This document shows, one piece after another, positions 46,080 to 56,653 of a stretch of 64,000 bases of DNA. Made by a program: the position numbers and the translations under genes. Source of the stretch: Edaphochlamys debaryana (taxonomy: Eukaryota; Chlorophyta; Chlorophyceae; Chlamydomonadales); assembly GCA_016858145.1 (NCBI GenBank), contig JAEHOE010000020.1, positions 1,116,001 through 1,180,000 of the forward strand, read 5' to 3'. Below the pieces are notes generated by a model that saw only the letters and a program-made list of their open reading frames with translations, had not been told where the DNA came from and did not search any database. Position 1 is the stretch's first letter; each line of letters begins with the position of its first letter.

Positions 46080-49000
46080 ATGAGCGCCGAAGAGCTGCGC
46101 CTGCTGGTGCCCGGTTGGGCAGAGCGGCTTTTGCGGCTTCGTGGGGCAAACGGATCTACTGGCCCGGCGATGAGCATCGCCGAGCTGCAGCAGGCAAAGG
46201 GCCAACTCGACGCGGCCAGCGACGTATTAGACCATGCTGGACAACACGCAGCGGACTTCCTCCTTGACGGGGGCCTGCGCGTGGGGCTGTTGCGGCTGGT
46301 GGCTTTCGGGACTCGGCTGCCCCTGCCAACCACCGAAGTGGCGGAGGGTGCCGAGTTGCTGGAGGCCCAACGAGATCTGTACTTCGAAGCGTCACGCATG
46401 CTATTCAGCATGCTCTACGCCTCGCTGCCGTCGCCCGCCTGCACGGCAGCGCAAGTGGACCTGGCCCGGGGGCTGCTCCGCACGCAGGCGCTCCACGCCG
46501 CAGCCCGCCAGCTGGCAGGCGCAGCGGCGCCAACCGCAGAGGCCCAGAGCAAGGCCGCCGCGGCATGCCTGTTCTCTGCTACAAACACACTGTTCGGCCT
46601 GTTCTGGACAGCATGGCACACCCGTGGGGGCAAGGTCCTGCTTCCCGGCCTGGCGGCGGCGGTTGCGGAGTCGCATGTGCTGGAGCACGCGGCACGCCTG
46701 CTGCTGTGCCTTCGGCGCGTGAGCACGTGCGCCGCAGAGGTGCAAACCTGATGCTCCTCGTTCAGCTTAGGATACGCATACCTCGTTCACTACCAAGATG
46801 CATCCGCCGACGGCCCCCCTGCCCCTTCGGCGCGCCAGGCGGCCGCCGCGGGCGCCGCCCTGGCTTCTACCGCCGCCGCGGTGGAGGCCCCGACCGACCG
46901 CGCTCGGCTGGCCCAGCCTCTGTCGGGCCCCTGCGCCCAACACGCGGCCCTGGTGGTGGGTCTGGAGGCGCTGGGCGTGCTGGAGGGCGCGGAGGGGGCG
47001 GGCGGGCAGGGGCCCTGCCCTTGCGCGTGCTTGAGTGGGCCGCCTGGGGAGTATCAGACTCTCGGGTCGGCTCTCATCGGCCTTGTCTGGGCACTGCACC
47101 CCACCCTCGGTGAGGGCCCGACCAGCCCCGACTGCATCACGGCGGCCCGGCTGCTGCTCCGCCTGGGCTCTGCGCTGGTGGCAAGCGCAGCAGACGGGGG
47201 CGGGCCAGCGGAAGGGCCGGCGGAGGGGCAGGTGGCGGGAACAGTCGTTCCGCCACCGCACCAGCGCGCAGCCCTCACGCCTGCCGACAGAACGATGGTC
47301 TTGAAGTCCACCGTGCCCATGCTCTTGGACCGTGTGCCCTACCTGGACTATGCGCTTCAGCCGCTCTCCCGGAGTACCGGTACCCGGAGCCAGCCCCAGG
47401 CTCCGGCTGTGGTGGCGGATGTGTGGAGGCTGCTGTCGGCCCTGCTGAGGCCCGAGGGGCTTGCGGGCCTGGAGCAGGATACGGTGCGCCGAATGCTTCA
47501 ACGGCTGCCGGAGCTCCTCGTGGCGAGTGGCGATGCCTTTCGCAAGAGCAGCAGCTCACCAGGTGGGCGCACTGGCGTCGCACTGAGTGAACACTGCCGG
47601 TCATGGTGCGGCATGAACGTCAACTGGTTGTGCGCGTTGTATCCACAGTGAGAGCGTGGGACTGGGCGTCCAGTTTCCGGAGGCCGCTGTATGCTCTGCT
47701 GAGGCCCGAGCTGCACGGACCGGTTTCTGATGAGGGGACTCTTGGAAGCATCAAACGGAGGCTGGCAAAGCTTCTGGAGGCGTGCTCCACAGCGGACCTA
47801 GGAGCAGGTGAGGGTTTGCCTACGCTTTTACCTAGTACCTGCCTGCTCGCACAGGCCGAAGCCAACTGTAGCTCGGCGGCATGGGCTCCTCTTGCTACTC
47901 GTGCAAAGCTCCCAGGCGCTCCCAGACGTTACGAGATGCCTCCTGCCCCTGCCGATCTACCACCCAGGCTTTGATACGTACGCTTGGGCCCTCCCTGCCG
48001 AGCCCGCGCCACCGCTGGCAGCGGCGCTGGCGGGCGGCGCGCTGCCCCTCCTGGAGCGCCTCCTGCGCCGCGCTGGCGAGGCACCCGAGGGGCTGGAGTC
48101 AAGCCTTCTTTACGACGTTGCTTGCCCCAGCGGAGTTTTCCTGCCCCTTCTAGCGTATGGGGAGCCGGCTCAGGCCGCGGCTTTCATCGCAACAGTAGGC
48201 AACGGCCTACGGAGTGTGCAGCCAAGCATTCTACTGGGGGCATGCACGCCTACAAGCGCCGCAGCACTGTTGACTACTGTTCAAGGTTTACTATATGCCA
48301 CCATCTGCCAGGTCGCTCACATCGCGCCATCCGTGCGGCAGCGCCTGTCCCTGGTCCTGTCATCGGCGCTGCCCCAGTGGCTGCCGGAGCTGTCCCGCCT
48401 GGCTCTGCAGGCGGCGGCGCTGGACGAGGCGGCGTGGCGGGAGGAGCAGCGGGGGGAAGCTCAGGCGCAGCGGGGGCGGCGGGCGCAAGCGCAGCGGGGG
48501 AGGGTACAAGCGCAGCGGGGGCGGCCGCCGCCGGCGGGCAGGCAGCCGGGGCGAAGGCCGGGGGCGGGCCAAGCCGCCTCTGCTGCCGAGTCAGCAGCAT
48601 CGACTGAGCTCATCGACTACCTTTCTTTCCTCCTTCTCGTGCTATCTGCGCATGCCAAGCACGTTTTGGGGGACAAGGGCAGCAGGTCCCCGCTTCCGAA
48701 GGCCAGCCTGACAACCGGTGGGGAGGCATCCGGGTCCGCTGCCGGCAGCAGTGCAGCGTCAACCGTTGACGGCGCCCGGCCCCTAGCGGGGCTGCTTCGT
48801 GGGGAGGACTTGGTTTCCCTGGTCGGCGCAGCGCTGGGGCTGCTGGAGCGCCGGCGGCCCGAGCCTCCGCACATGCTCTACGTCAAGACCATCTCCTGGG
48901 CCGCTCGCCTCTCCTCTTCGCACCCAGCGGCGGTGCGGGCAGCGCTCTCGCCCAAGCGCGCGCACCCGTGGCGCCCCAGCGCGGTGCGGGCGGCGGCCGA

Positions 49001-49232
49001 GGCTCTGCGGAGCACTGGGGACCGCGGGCCGGATACTGCGGCTGCCGAGGCGCTGGCTGGAAGGCTGCAGGCGTGGGCGGCGGGTGAGGAAGCAGCGGCA
49101 TTCTCGTGGCGGTGGGCGTGGGCGTGGGCGTGGGCGGAGGTGCTGGACATGGCCAGGCCTGTCCTGGCGGCGACGATGGTGGGCGTGCTGGTGGGGCTGC
49201 TCGCGCTCGCTGTTCGTGCCCTGGCTCACTGA
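46080..49232 (+). CDS. Large orphan protein with C-terminal membrane anchor
   Basis: Proposed exons: 46080-46726, 46766-47562, 47649-47807, 47872-49232 (TGA), giving 987 residues. The ATG at 46080 follows an in-frame-clean leader and opens MSAEELRLLVPGWAERLL. The first intron is uncertain: the only frame-keeping join (donor gtgcgc at 46727, acceptor 46765) makes an intron of just 39 bases. Later joins are clean. The protein is rich in Leu and Ala with many short amphipathic helices (for example DVWRLLSALLRPEGLAGL), suggesting a helical-repeat fold. It has an Arg/Gln/Gly repeat (AQRGRVQAQRGR, about 48465-48525) and ends in a hydrophobic helix, VLAATMVGVLVGLLALAVRA, a tail-anchor layout. I did not recognise the family. 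It is intron-poor compared with its neighbours. Confidence 0.65.
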
Positions 49233-50570
49233 CGGCTGCTGCTGGCAGACAAGCGCACGAGCCAGCCGGGCTCTGCAGCGTTGCGGTGTGCAAGGGGGGC
49301 CGCCAACAACCAAAGCGCTAGCGCTGGGCAAAGCCAAGGGGGCCGGGCGTAAGGCACAAGTAAACAGGTTGACCTTAGTCGCGGGGTTGAGGCCACAAGC
49401 GTTGAGGCCAAGCCTGCCGAGGCAGCGCCGCCAACCCACATCAGCTATGTGCTCGCATGACTGGTGGACGCTGTTAGCGGGCATGTGTTGCTACTAGATT
49501 ATGGGTTCATGTACGCGCACAGCTGGGCGCGCGCACAGGGATCTTGGTTTGCTATGCATGCAACAAGTGTAGTGGTGGGTCGGCGGCGGCGCCGGGGGCC
49601 TGCATAAGGAGCCCATTGCGGTGTATTGTCAGAGGGTGGGCACCTGCGGGCCTGCGCACGTGACTGTGCTAGGCGGGCCACGTGCTTCTTGCATGACCGC
49701 CTGGCCCCTGGGGAGCCTCCGTGGGAGGCAGGGGCGCATGCAAAAGAGGCGGGACAGCGGGGGAGAGGAGGGCTCCGGGCCTCAGTGCATGGGCGCTGTG
49801 GAGCCCGGAGTGTCAGAGATGGTTCCGTGGCTCGGTGGTGTGTAGGAGGGGGCGCCTTGCCGACAGGAGGACGTGAAGGCGTGAGCCTAGAATGCCCGGG
49901 GCTGAGGCACACGCGCGAGGCCCTAGGCTGGCGGAGCTGGGCAGCGTCCTCGGCTACGCGCGAGGGACTGACGGCATACTGCACGTCCAGTGGGCGCGGG
50001 GATGCATGCGGGCACAAGAAGCTTGGACGTCTGCTGTGCAACCCGCTTACAGACCAAGTGATCTTGGTCCATGCGCTGTGGACAGCTCAGTCCTAGCATG
50101 GCCAGCCCGGGGGGGGATACAACCTGAGGAGTGTGGGCAGGGGCTAAGCAGGGTGCCGGTAGCCAGACCGATGACGGGGGGCCAGGGGGGGCTGCTGCAA
50201 GCATCATGCTGCTGAGTCTCTTTTGGAGCCCGGGTAGGGGCCGCGCCGCCCAGGTTACGGGGCGGCGTGCTGGCTTGCAGGAGGCAAGCCTGTCACGTCG
50301 GCTGCCAAGCCACGGCGTTCAGCTGCCGCGCACCCTGCTGGGGCAGGGGCACCACCGAGGACTGAGCGCGTCGAGGCGGGCAACCTGCGGAGTGGGGAGC
50401 TGGGGGAGGCCTCCGGCGGAGGGCAGCGATGGAGTCCTTGGAGAGCTGGAGTGGGGCGGGGAAGAAGGTGCAGAGGCCACTCGGGAGCGTGATAGGCTAC
50501 GTTCCGCCAGGCAGTTCGATACCGTAGGCGACCGTAGGGCGCGGGGGAGCGGACGGGCGGTGCGGCGGTC
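49233..50570. other. Intergenic, no gene recognised
   Basis: Mixed-composition sequence after the orphan gene. Open frames are short, lack good starts and show no motif. I see nothing supportable here. Confidence 0.4.
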
Positions 50571-51176
50571 ACATGCACAGCCAGGGGTGAGCGGCACCTG
50601 CCGCACTACCTGGACGGCAACCTTAGCGCCAAGAACAACGTCGAGGTCAGTGCACAGGCGGCGTGCCTACATGATGTATGTACGCTTACCTCTGGCCCTT
50701 GCCTGCTTCATGCTTCCCATGCCCAATGCTTTCCGTGGCCGTAGCCGTACGTTGCGCGGGAGGTTTGACGGGTGGAAGTTGACGCGCTGGAGGTTTGCTG
50801 CGAGTTGGACAGGGCAGGGCCTAGCGAGGGAGCTGGGAAGGGCCGGGATACTCTTGGGCGTGCCCATGTCGCCGGACCGGTAGCTGCTGTCGCCTGCATA
50901 GTTGTAATGCCAATATAAACACGTTCTCCACAGGTCCAGCGCAGAAAGCTGGTGGGCGGGCGGCGGCTGGTGCCCTGGCTGGTGGGCTGGACAGAGGGCG
51001 ACAAGAGGGCGCCGAGGGTCGGGTTGCCCTTGGGGATGGCCAGCCATGTCGCTGGAGGGCTGGACCTGCAGATGGCGTATCGCATCTGTGCCACAGTACC
51101 CGGAACAGCCGAGAAGTTATGCAAGAGCACTCGACCAGACACCAGGGCTAGGCACAAGAGCCTGACACAGGCATAA
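50571..51176 (+). CDS. Possible orphan exon pair (gene remnant or 3' part of a gene)
   Basis: Two plus-strand stretches join in phase 0: about 50571-50645 (RHLPHYLDGNLSAKNNVE, donor gtcagt) and 50934-51176 (acceptor ccacag, VQRRKLVGGRRLVPWLVGW and so on, stop TAA). The joined peptide looks protein-like (LPLGMASHVAGGLDLQMAY) and not like random GC sequence, but I do not recognise it and cannot find an upstream exon or start. It could be a decayed gene fragment or the end of an unrecognised small gene. The 5' boundary is arbitrary. Confidence 0.3.
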
Positions 51177-51327
51177 GCCTCGCAGCTGTCAAGGACAGCC
51201 CACCGCGCTCCTCGGTCCTCGCTTCAACCCACACTCCCCACTTGCCAAAGCAACGAGGCTGTCATACCCAGCCCTCGCCAGCAAAGCAAAGCCTTACACG
51301 CATTTGCACCAGCTCCTCGACCGCAAA

Positions 51328-54300
51328 ATGGACGTTGACGACGACGACGTGCCTATAATTACGGTAACACCTGACCAGGCAAAGCACGAAGGCAGGCAGT
51401 GGCTAAGCACGTATCGCCACCTGCGGACGCGGGAGCGAGCTGTCACAGCAGGTCAGCGCTCCGCGACACGGCCCCTAGCAAGCTCCCGTTCCCCATCTTC
51501 TGACTCTCAAGCAAATATTTTTGCACCGTAGAGCTTGGGCCTGGACCTGGTTGTGACGCTCTGCGCGGAAAGGAAATCGCGGATGCTCTGCCCTCCGCGG
51601 CCGCTTCTGCTAGTGCCCTGCAGCGCCTGCAAAAGGAGCTATGGGGCCAGGTCGCTCAAGCGAGGAAGGCAGTCGTCAGCATCAGCTCGCTGGTGCGTGT
51701 CCTTTTGGTCCCCCCTTCTCCATGCCCCCACTCCCCTCTTCCCCTTGCACGCATCGCTCTGCTCAGTAACAGCCGGCTTCCTTGGCACCCCACCCTTAAC
51801 CTTTGCACCCTGCAGCTAGCTGGCGCACAGCCCTCCTCCCGTCGCGGCGCTGCACAATCCGTCGTCGTGGATGAGCTGGCCGCGGCCATCGATGCCGCAG
51901 ATGTCGCCCTGGCCGCCGCCAAGGACCAGCAGTGCGCTTCCTTGGAGGGCCTCTATCAGCAGCAGGCGCAGCTCGAATCCGAGATCGAGGCGATAGGGAC
52001 GCGGCTCGATGCCGAGATGGAGGCGGAGGCGTTGGGCGCTCTTGCGCTCGGCCGGGGTGCGGACGGGCCGGCGGGGACGTCGGCGCCCGGAGCCACAGCG
52101 CGGCGACCCGTGAGCGCAGCCCGGAGGTGAGCTGAAACGGGACACATGGGCCCACAGTCCGAGCGGGGCACATCAAAATCCTGAGGGAGGAAGACCCTGA
52201 GGGTGGCCGGGATGCGCCGTGTCACTCCTGGGCCCCAATCCAACCCCTGCCACCACGTCTGGGGCCCCTCTTATCCCCGCAGGCGGGCCCCCTCCAACCC
52301 CCGCGCACGCCGCGCCTCCACCGGCGGCAACCCGGCCGAGTCCATGGCGGGGGGAGGGGGGCGGATGGAGTCGCTGGGGCGTGCGTCCGAGGGCGGCGGG
52401 CTGCTGGGGGCAGGAGCAGGGGCCGGGGGCGGGTCCCTGGCCCCCGAGGTCCGGGCCTATGACGACTTCATGGCGGAGCACGGGCCCACGGGTGAGCCTG
52501 AGGTTATGGAGCGGGTGTCGGGGGACAGGAGAGGGATGGAAGAGCCAAGGAAAGGGCGGGGAGAGGGGGTGTGCGGCTAGGGATAGGGTGGTGGGGACGA
52601 TGGGGGCCCCTGGCACAGGTTGTTGGCATGTGGGTCGGGTGGGCGCCGGCAGCGGAGCGCTCCGGCTCGGGTGTACGCATGGCCGGCCACTCGTACCTCA
52701 AGCCCGTACGGCCTGACCCGACCTCATCTCTTGCCGTACTTATGCGGCGTCAGTTGGCCCCCGCACCTCCACCTCCTCATGAGGTCAAGCCATCCCGTGC
52801 AGCCGAGAAACCCGCCTCCACCCCTACGCTCACCCCACCCCCACCTCACCGCACCGCACCCCACCGCACCCCTACCAACGCAACCGCCCCAACCCACAAC
52901 CCACAACCCACATCCCCGCCCCCCAGGCGGGTGGGACCCCGAGGACCACGAGGAGTTCCTGGCGGTGCTCAAGTCCTGCGGGGGGGACTACGCACACACA
53001 GGTGGGCTGGGACGGGCTTGGGCTGGCCGCGCGCACGCTTCCCAGGCTCACACGAGCAGCCCTGCAGACAGGTGGCCTCACCCGTCTAGGCCCACCCCCA
53101 CGGCGGCACGGTGCTGCTCTGAGGCCTGTCCCGCGCCGTGCCCTCAGCTCCTCACCAGGCCCGCCCAATCGGCCGCCCCACCCGGCCCCTCTGCAGCCCC
53201 TCTGAACCCCCCCCCCCTCCCCGCCCCCAGTTGCCATCGTGGTGGAGCGGGCGGTGGGCTTCACTCGCTCCGAGATCGTGGCGCACGCGCGGTGGCACAT
53301 GGAGCTGTGCGACCTGGAGGTGGGGGGGGGTTGGGGAGGGGAGGGGCTAGAGCGTTGGGTCCTGGTCCTGGCGCCGGGTGTGGGAAGTGGGAAGTGGCAC
53401 ATGGAGCTGTGTGGCCTCGCGGTGGCTGGGACCTGAGAGGTTGTAAGGTTCGACTCTTTGCCTCTCACCAGGGAACTAGGGATGCGAGTCGTGACCGAAG
53501 GCTTCCACTCCTTCTTTCCCCCCCCCCAGGTGGCCAAGCGCATGGCCCTGGAGCGGTGGCGCTGCGAGCGGCAGCGGCGGAGGGCCGAGGTGCTGGCGGA
53601 GGCGGCAGCGCTGGGAAGCGACACGGCGGAGCAGGTGGGGGGGGGGCGGGGTGTGTGGGCGGGGCGGGGGGCGGAGCAGGTGGGATGCGGGGTCGCGGGG
53701 GCAATCGCAGTCTTGGCCCGAGGGACCTCCCACTTGGCCTAGGCGCAGCTCGTCTTCCCGGGCAGGCGCTTCAAGCCCCACTTCACGTCTCCTCGCACCC
53801 CCCTCCCCAGGCTCACCTTTAACCACCCCTGCCCTGCCCATACCCACACCCCCTTCCTTCCTTCTCGCACCCCCTCTAGGCCCAGCAGGAGCGGCGCCGG
53901 GACCAGCAGGGCCAGCACGAGGAGGCCCTCACGGCCGCGGCCAAGCGGGCGCTGGTGGAGCGCTGGCGGCGGGAGCGGGCGGAGGCGGAGCGGGAGGCGG
54001 CGGAGCGGGCGGCGGAGCGGCGGGCGGCGGCTGTGGAGGCGCGGCGGCGGGAGGCGGAGACGAGGCAGGCGGTCAACAAGGCGCGTGTGGCACTGAGCAA
54101 GGAGGCCAAGGTGGGGGGTGGGGGTGGGGAGGGTGGAAGGGAGGATGGGTTGGGTGGCGGAGGTTGGGGGCGAGGCGGTCAGGGGTGAGGCTGGATACAC
54201 CACGTGTCTACGGACAAGGTGGGGGCTGGGGGGTGGGTTTAAGCACGGGGGTGCGGTGCGGGGGGGGCAGGGGCTGAGGCGGTCAGGGGCGAGGCCGGCT

Positions 54301-55474
54301 ACGGCATGGCAGGGCAGGTGCGGAAAGACCTCGTGGACAGGCCCTTCTAGACACCACAGGAACGCTGTGACTGCCACGTCTCTAAGGCCAACTCTCAACC
54401 CCTTCCCCACTCCCTCACCCTTCAACCCCTCCCCAACCCGACCCCGCCCCCCACCCCATAACCCCAGGAGTGCGCTGCCCGCGAGGCCCAGCGCCGCGCT
54501 CTGCCCCCCACCTCTGAACTCTCACACTCCTTTTAGCCCCTCCTCTCTTCCGCCCCCACCCCCACCCCCTCCTCCCCCAGGAGCGCCAGGCCCGCGAGGC
54601 CCAGCGCCCACCTTCGCCCCCATTCTACATATCCCTCACCCCCTTCCCCGCTCCCTCACCCCCCCAGCCCCTCCTTAACACCCAACCCCCAACCCTCCCA
54701 ACCCCCGCCCCCCAGGAGCGCCAGGCCCGCGAGGCCCAGCGCCGCGCCGCCGCCGAGGCCGCCATCCGCTCCGCCCTGGCCGCGCCCACGCCGCAGCAGC
54801 GGGCGCGCGTAGCGGAGCGCTCCGCCGCCACCTTCGCCCGGCGGCAGGGGCTGCTGGCGGAGGCGGAGGCTGCCAAGAAGGAGCGGCAGCTGGTGCAGGA
54901 GGCGCTGCTGGAGAAGGTGGGTGGGGGGGGGGGGAATGCGCTGGTTCTTGTTAAGGGGCGGTGTGGAGCGGTCGGCGCCGGGTGTGTGTGGTGCGTGGCG
55001 GCGGCGGCGGCGGTGCAGGAGGCGCTGTTGGAGAAGGTGGGGGGGGGTTGCTGGTGTGTGGGGGGGGGCGTTGTTGGGGAGCGGTAGCGTGGGGCGGGCG
55101 GCGTGGGGTAAGCGGTGTGGCTGGGGTGGAGGTGATGCGTGCGTGGGGACCGGGCGCCGGGGTGGGTCGGCGGGTGGAGTGGCGCCGGGGCCCAAGGCAG
55201 TCACGGCTCGAGGACTGAGGTGGTGAACACCCTCCCCTCGACCCCTCCCTCTCCCTCCCCTCCCCCCACCCCCTCTCCCTCCCCCCCACCCCTCCCCCAG
55301 GTCCGCGTGGAGGCCCCCTCCGACCCCTCCCGCCTGCTCCGCGGCACCTCGGCGCAGCTGCAGCGCCTGGCCGCCACCCGCGCGGAGGAGCGCCAGCCGC
55401 GGGACTCGGGCTTCATCCTGCACTCGGCACGGCGCACCACGCCAGGCTGGAGGGCGGGGCTGGCGGGGGCGTAG
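51328..55474 (+). CDS. CCDC112: CCDC112-like coiled-coil protein
   Basis: Ten exons in frame: 51328-51451, 51532-51692, 51816-52126, 52283-52491, 52927-53001, 53231-53319, 53530-53634, 53880-54110, 54716-54916, 55301-55474 (TAG), giving 559 residues. The start ATG 51328 opens an acidic N-terminus (MDVDDDDVPII). The middle carries coiled coil (EGLYQQQAQLESEIEAIG). The family hallmark follows: AYDDFMAEHGPTGGWDPEDH then EEFLAVL, and HARWHMELCDLE. A long Arg/Glu/Ala coiled coil follows (RWRRERAEAEREAAERAAER). The end, HSARRTTPGWRAGL, also fits the CCDC112 C-terminus. Family members act at centriolar satellites and in cilium assembly; such a role here is inferred and agrees with the kinesin-9 gene in this window. 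Introns 6, 8 and 9 contain duplicated exon edges. Confidence 0.82.
53391..53421 (+). repeat. Intronic copy of CCDC112 exon 6 end
   Basis: aagtggcacatggagctgtg then tggcctcgcg|gtggct repeats the exon end at about 53290-53319 (cggtggcacatggagctgtg, cgacctggag|gtgggg) in the following intron. Confidence 0.75.
54468..54607 (+). repeat. Two intronic copies of CCDC112 exon 9 start with acceptors
   Basis: cccag|gagcgccaggcccgcg, the start of exon 9 at 54716, also occurs at 54581 (cccccag|gagcgccaggcc) and, diverged, at 54468 (ccccag|gagtgcgctgcccg). All three have C-run acceptors. The 54468 copy runs into an in-frame stop (tttTAG near 54534), so only the 54716 copy gives the full exon. Confidence 0.85.
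55011..55036 (+). repeat. Intronic copy of CCDC112 exon 9 end with donor
   Basis: cggtgcaggaggcgctgttg then gagaag|gtgggg repeats the end of exon 9 (54891-54916) 120 bp downstream in the intron with an equivalent donor. Confidence 0.85.
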
Positions 55475-56653
55475 GCGGGGTGTTGCGCGACGTCCAGGCG
55501 AACTGGCTTCCAGGCACCTGACCCGGTCGTGATCCGTTCGTCGTGATCCGTTCCGCATGCCTCCGCTACTGCACGGGGGTGGGAGGTGGGGGCGGCGGTC
55601 GGGCTGTGGCGGTGGGGTGGAGGCGGTGGTGGTGGTGTGGGTGGGTGAAGGTGGGCGAGGCGAGGCGAGGCGAGGCGGGACGTGGTGGAACGGGGGTGCG
55701 GACTGCAGAGCGTGAGGCGGTGGTGGTTGCGGTTTCGGCCGCGAGCAGGTCCGTCCGTACGGGGTCAGGCCAAAGGCGCGCCGTACGAGGTCCCGAAGGG
55801 CCGTGGTGCGGGCCCAGCCTGGGCCTGGGCAACGGTCGGGGACCGCTGCGGGTCCGGGCAGGACCCCAAGGGCCAAGGGCTGTTCGTGACGAGGTGCGGT
55901 GCGATGGCTTGCGGGAGCGGCGGTGGGGGGTGGACCTGCGTGCGCGAGCCGGAAAGGGCTGAAGGCTAAAGACCTTGCAATGATGCGTCACGTATTGGCA
56001 GCTTCAATGCTGTGCATTCGTCTTCCAGAGCGAGGCGAGGCCAAGCTAAGGTTAAGTTAGAGATGACGAGCAGAAGCGTCGCCTCAGGTCACAGTGGGCC
56101 CCCCGCTCTCGCCCCCGGCATGACCACTCACACAGCGACTCACGAGCAGCCCTTCACACACAGCGGCGTGCGCTTGGGAGTAAGCTAGGCCCTTGGATCT
56201 GCGTACAACCTCAAGCTACCTGCATACCCGTTAGGCGGTTAGGTGCACGTGGCCACTCTCTCCCCTCAGGCCTCGTAGCCACCTGCCGCTACCGCCGGGG
56301 GCCCGGGTCCCGGGACCTAGGACTTGCAGACAAGTTGCAGTCCACCTACGCCTCTCGAGCACACGCAGATAGCAACTGATGTCAACCCTCAGCGCATGAC
56401 AAGATTGCCTACCCCTTAAGCCTACCCCCTACCTGTAAGCACACAGCAAATGCCGTTCCAGCATTTCCAGGCGTAGGCACCCTGCAGGCACTGATCGTAC
56501 TCAGGCCATGACACACCCGTTCAAACCAAACCCGCCCCCACCCCTGACGCCCTGTCACCGCTTCCAAGCCCCTGCGCTGCCCTCCAAGCCCTACCCCTTA
56601 CCCGACGTCCACCAACCCACCCCCGGCGCCGCGGGCTTCAGCCGTCAGCCGCT
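55475..56653. other. Intergenic between convergent genes
   Basis: 3' flanks of CCDC112-like (+) and MYND protein 1 (-). The first 500 bp contain a gaggcgaggcgaggcgagg tandem stretch near 55656-55678. No gene is supported. Confidence 0.45.
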
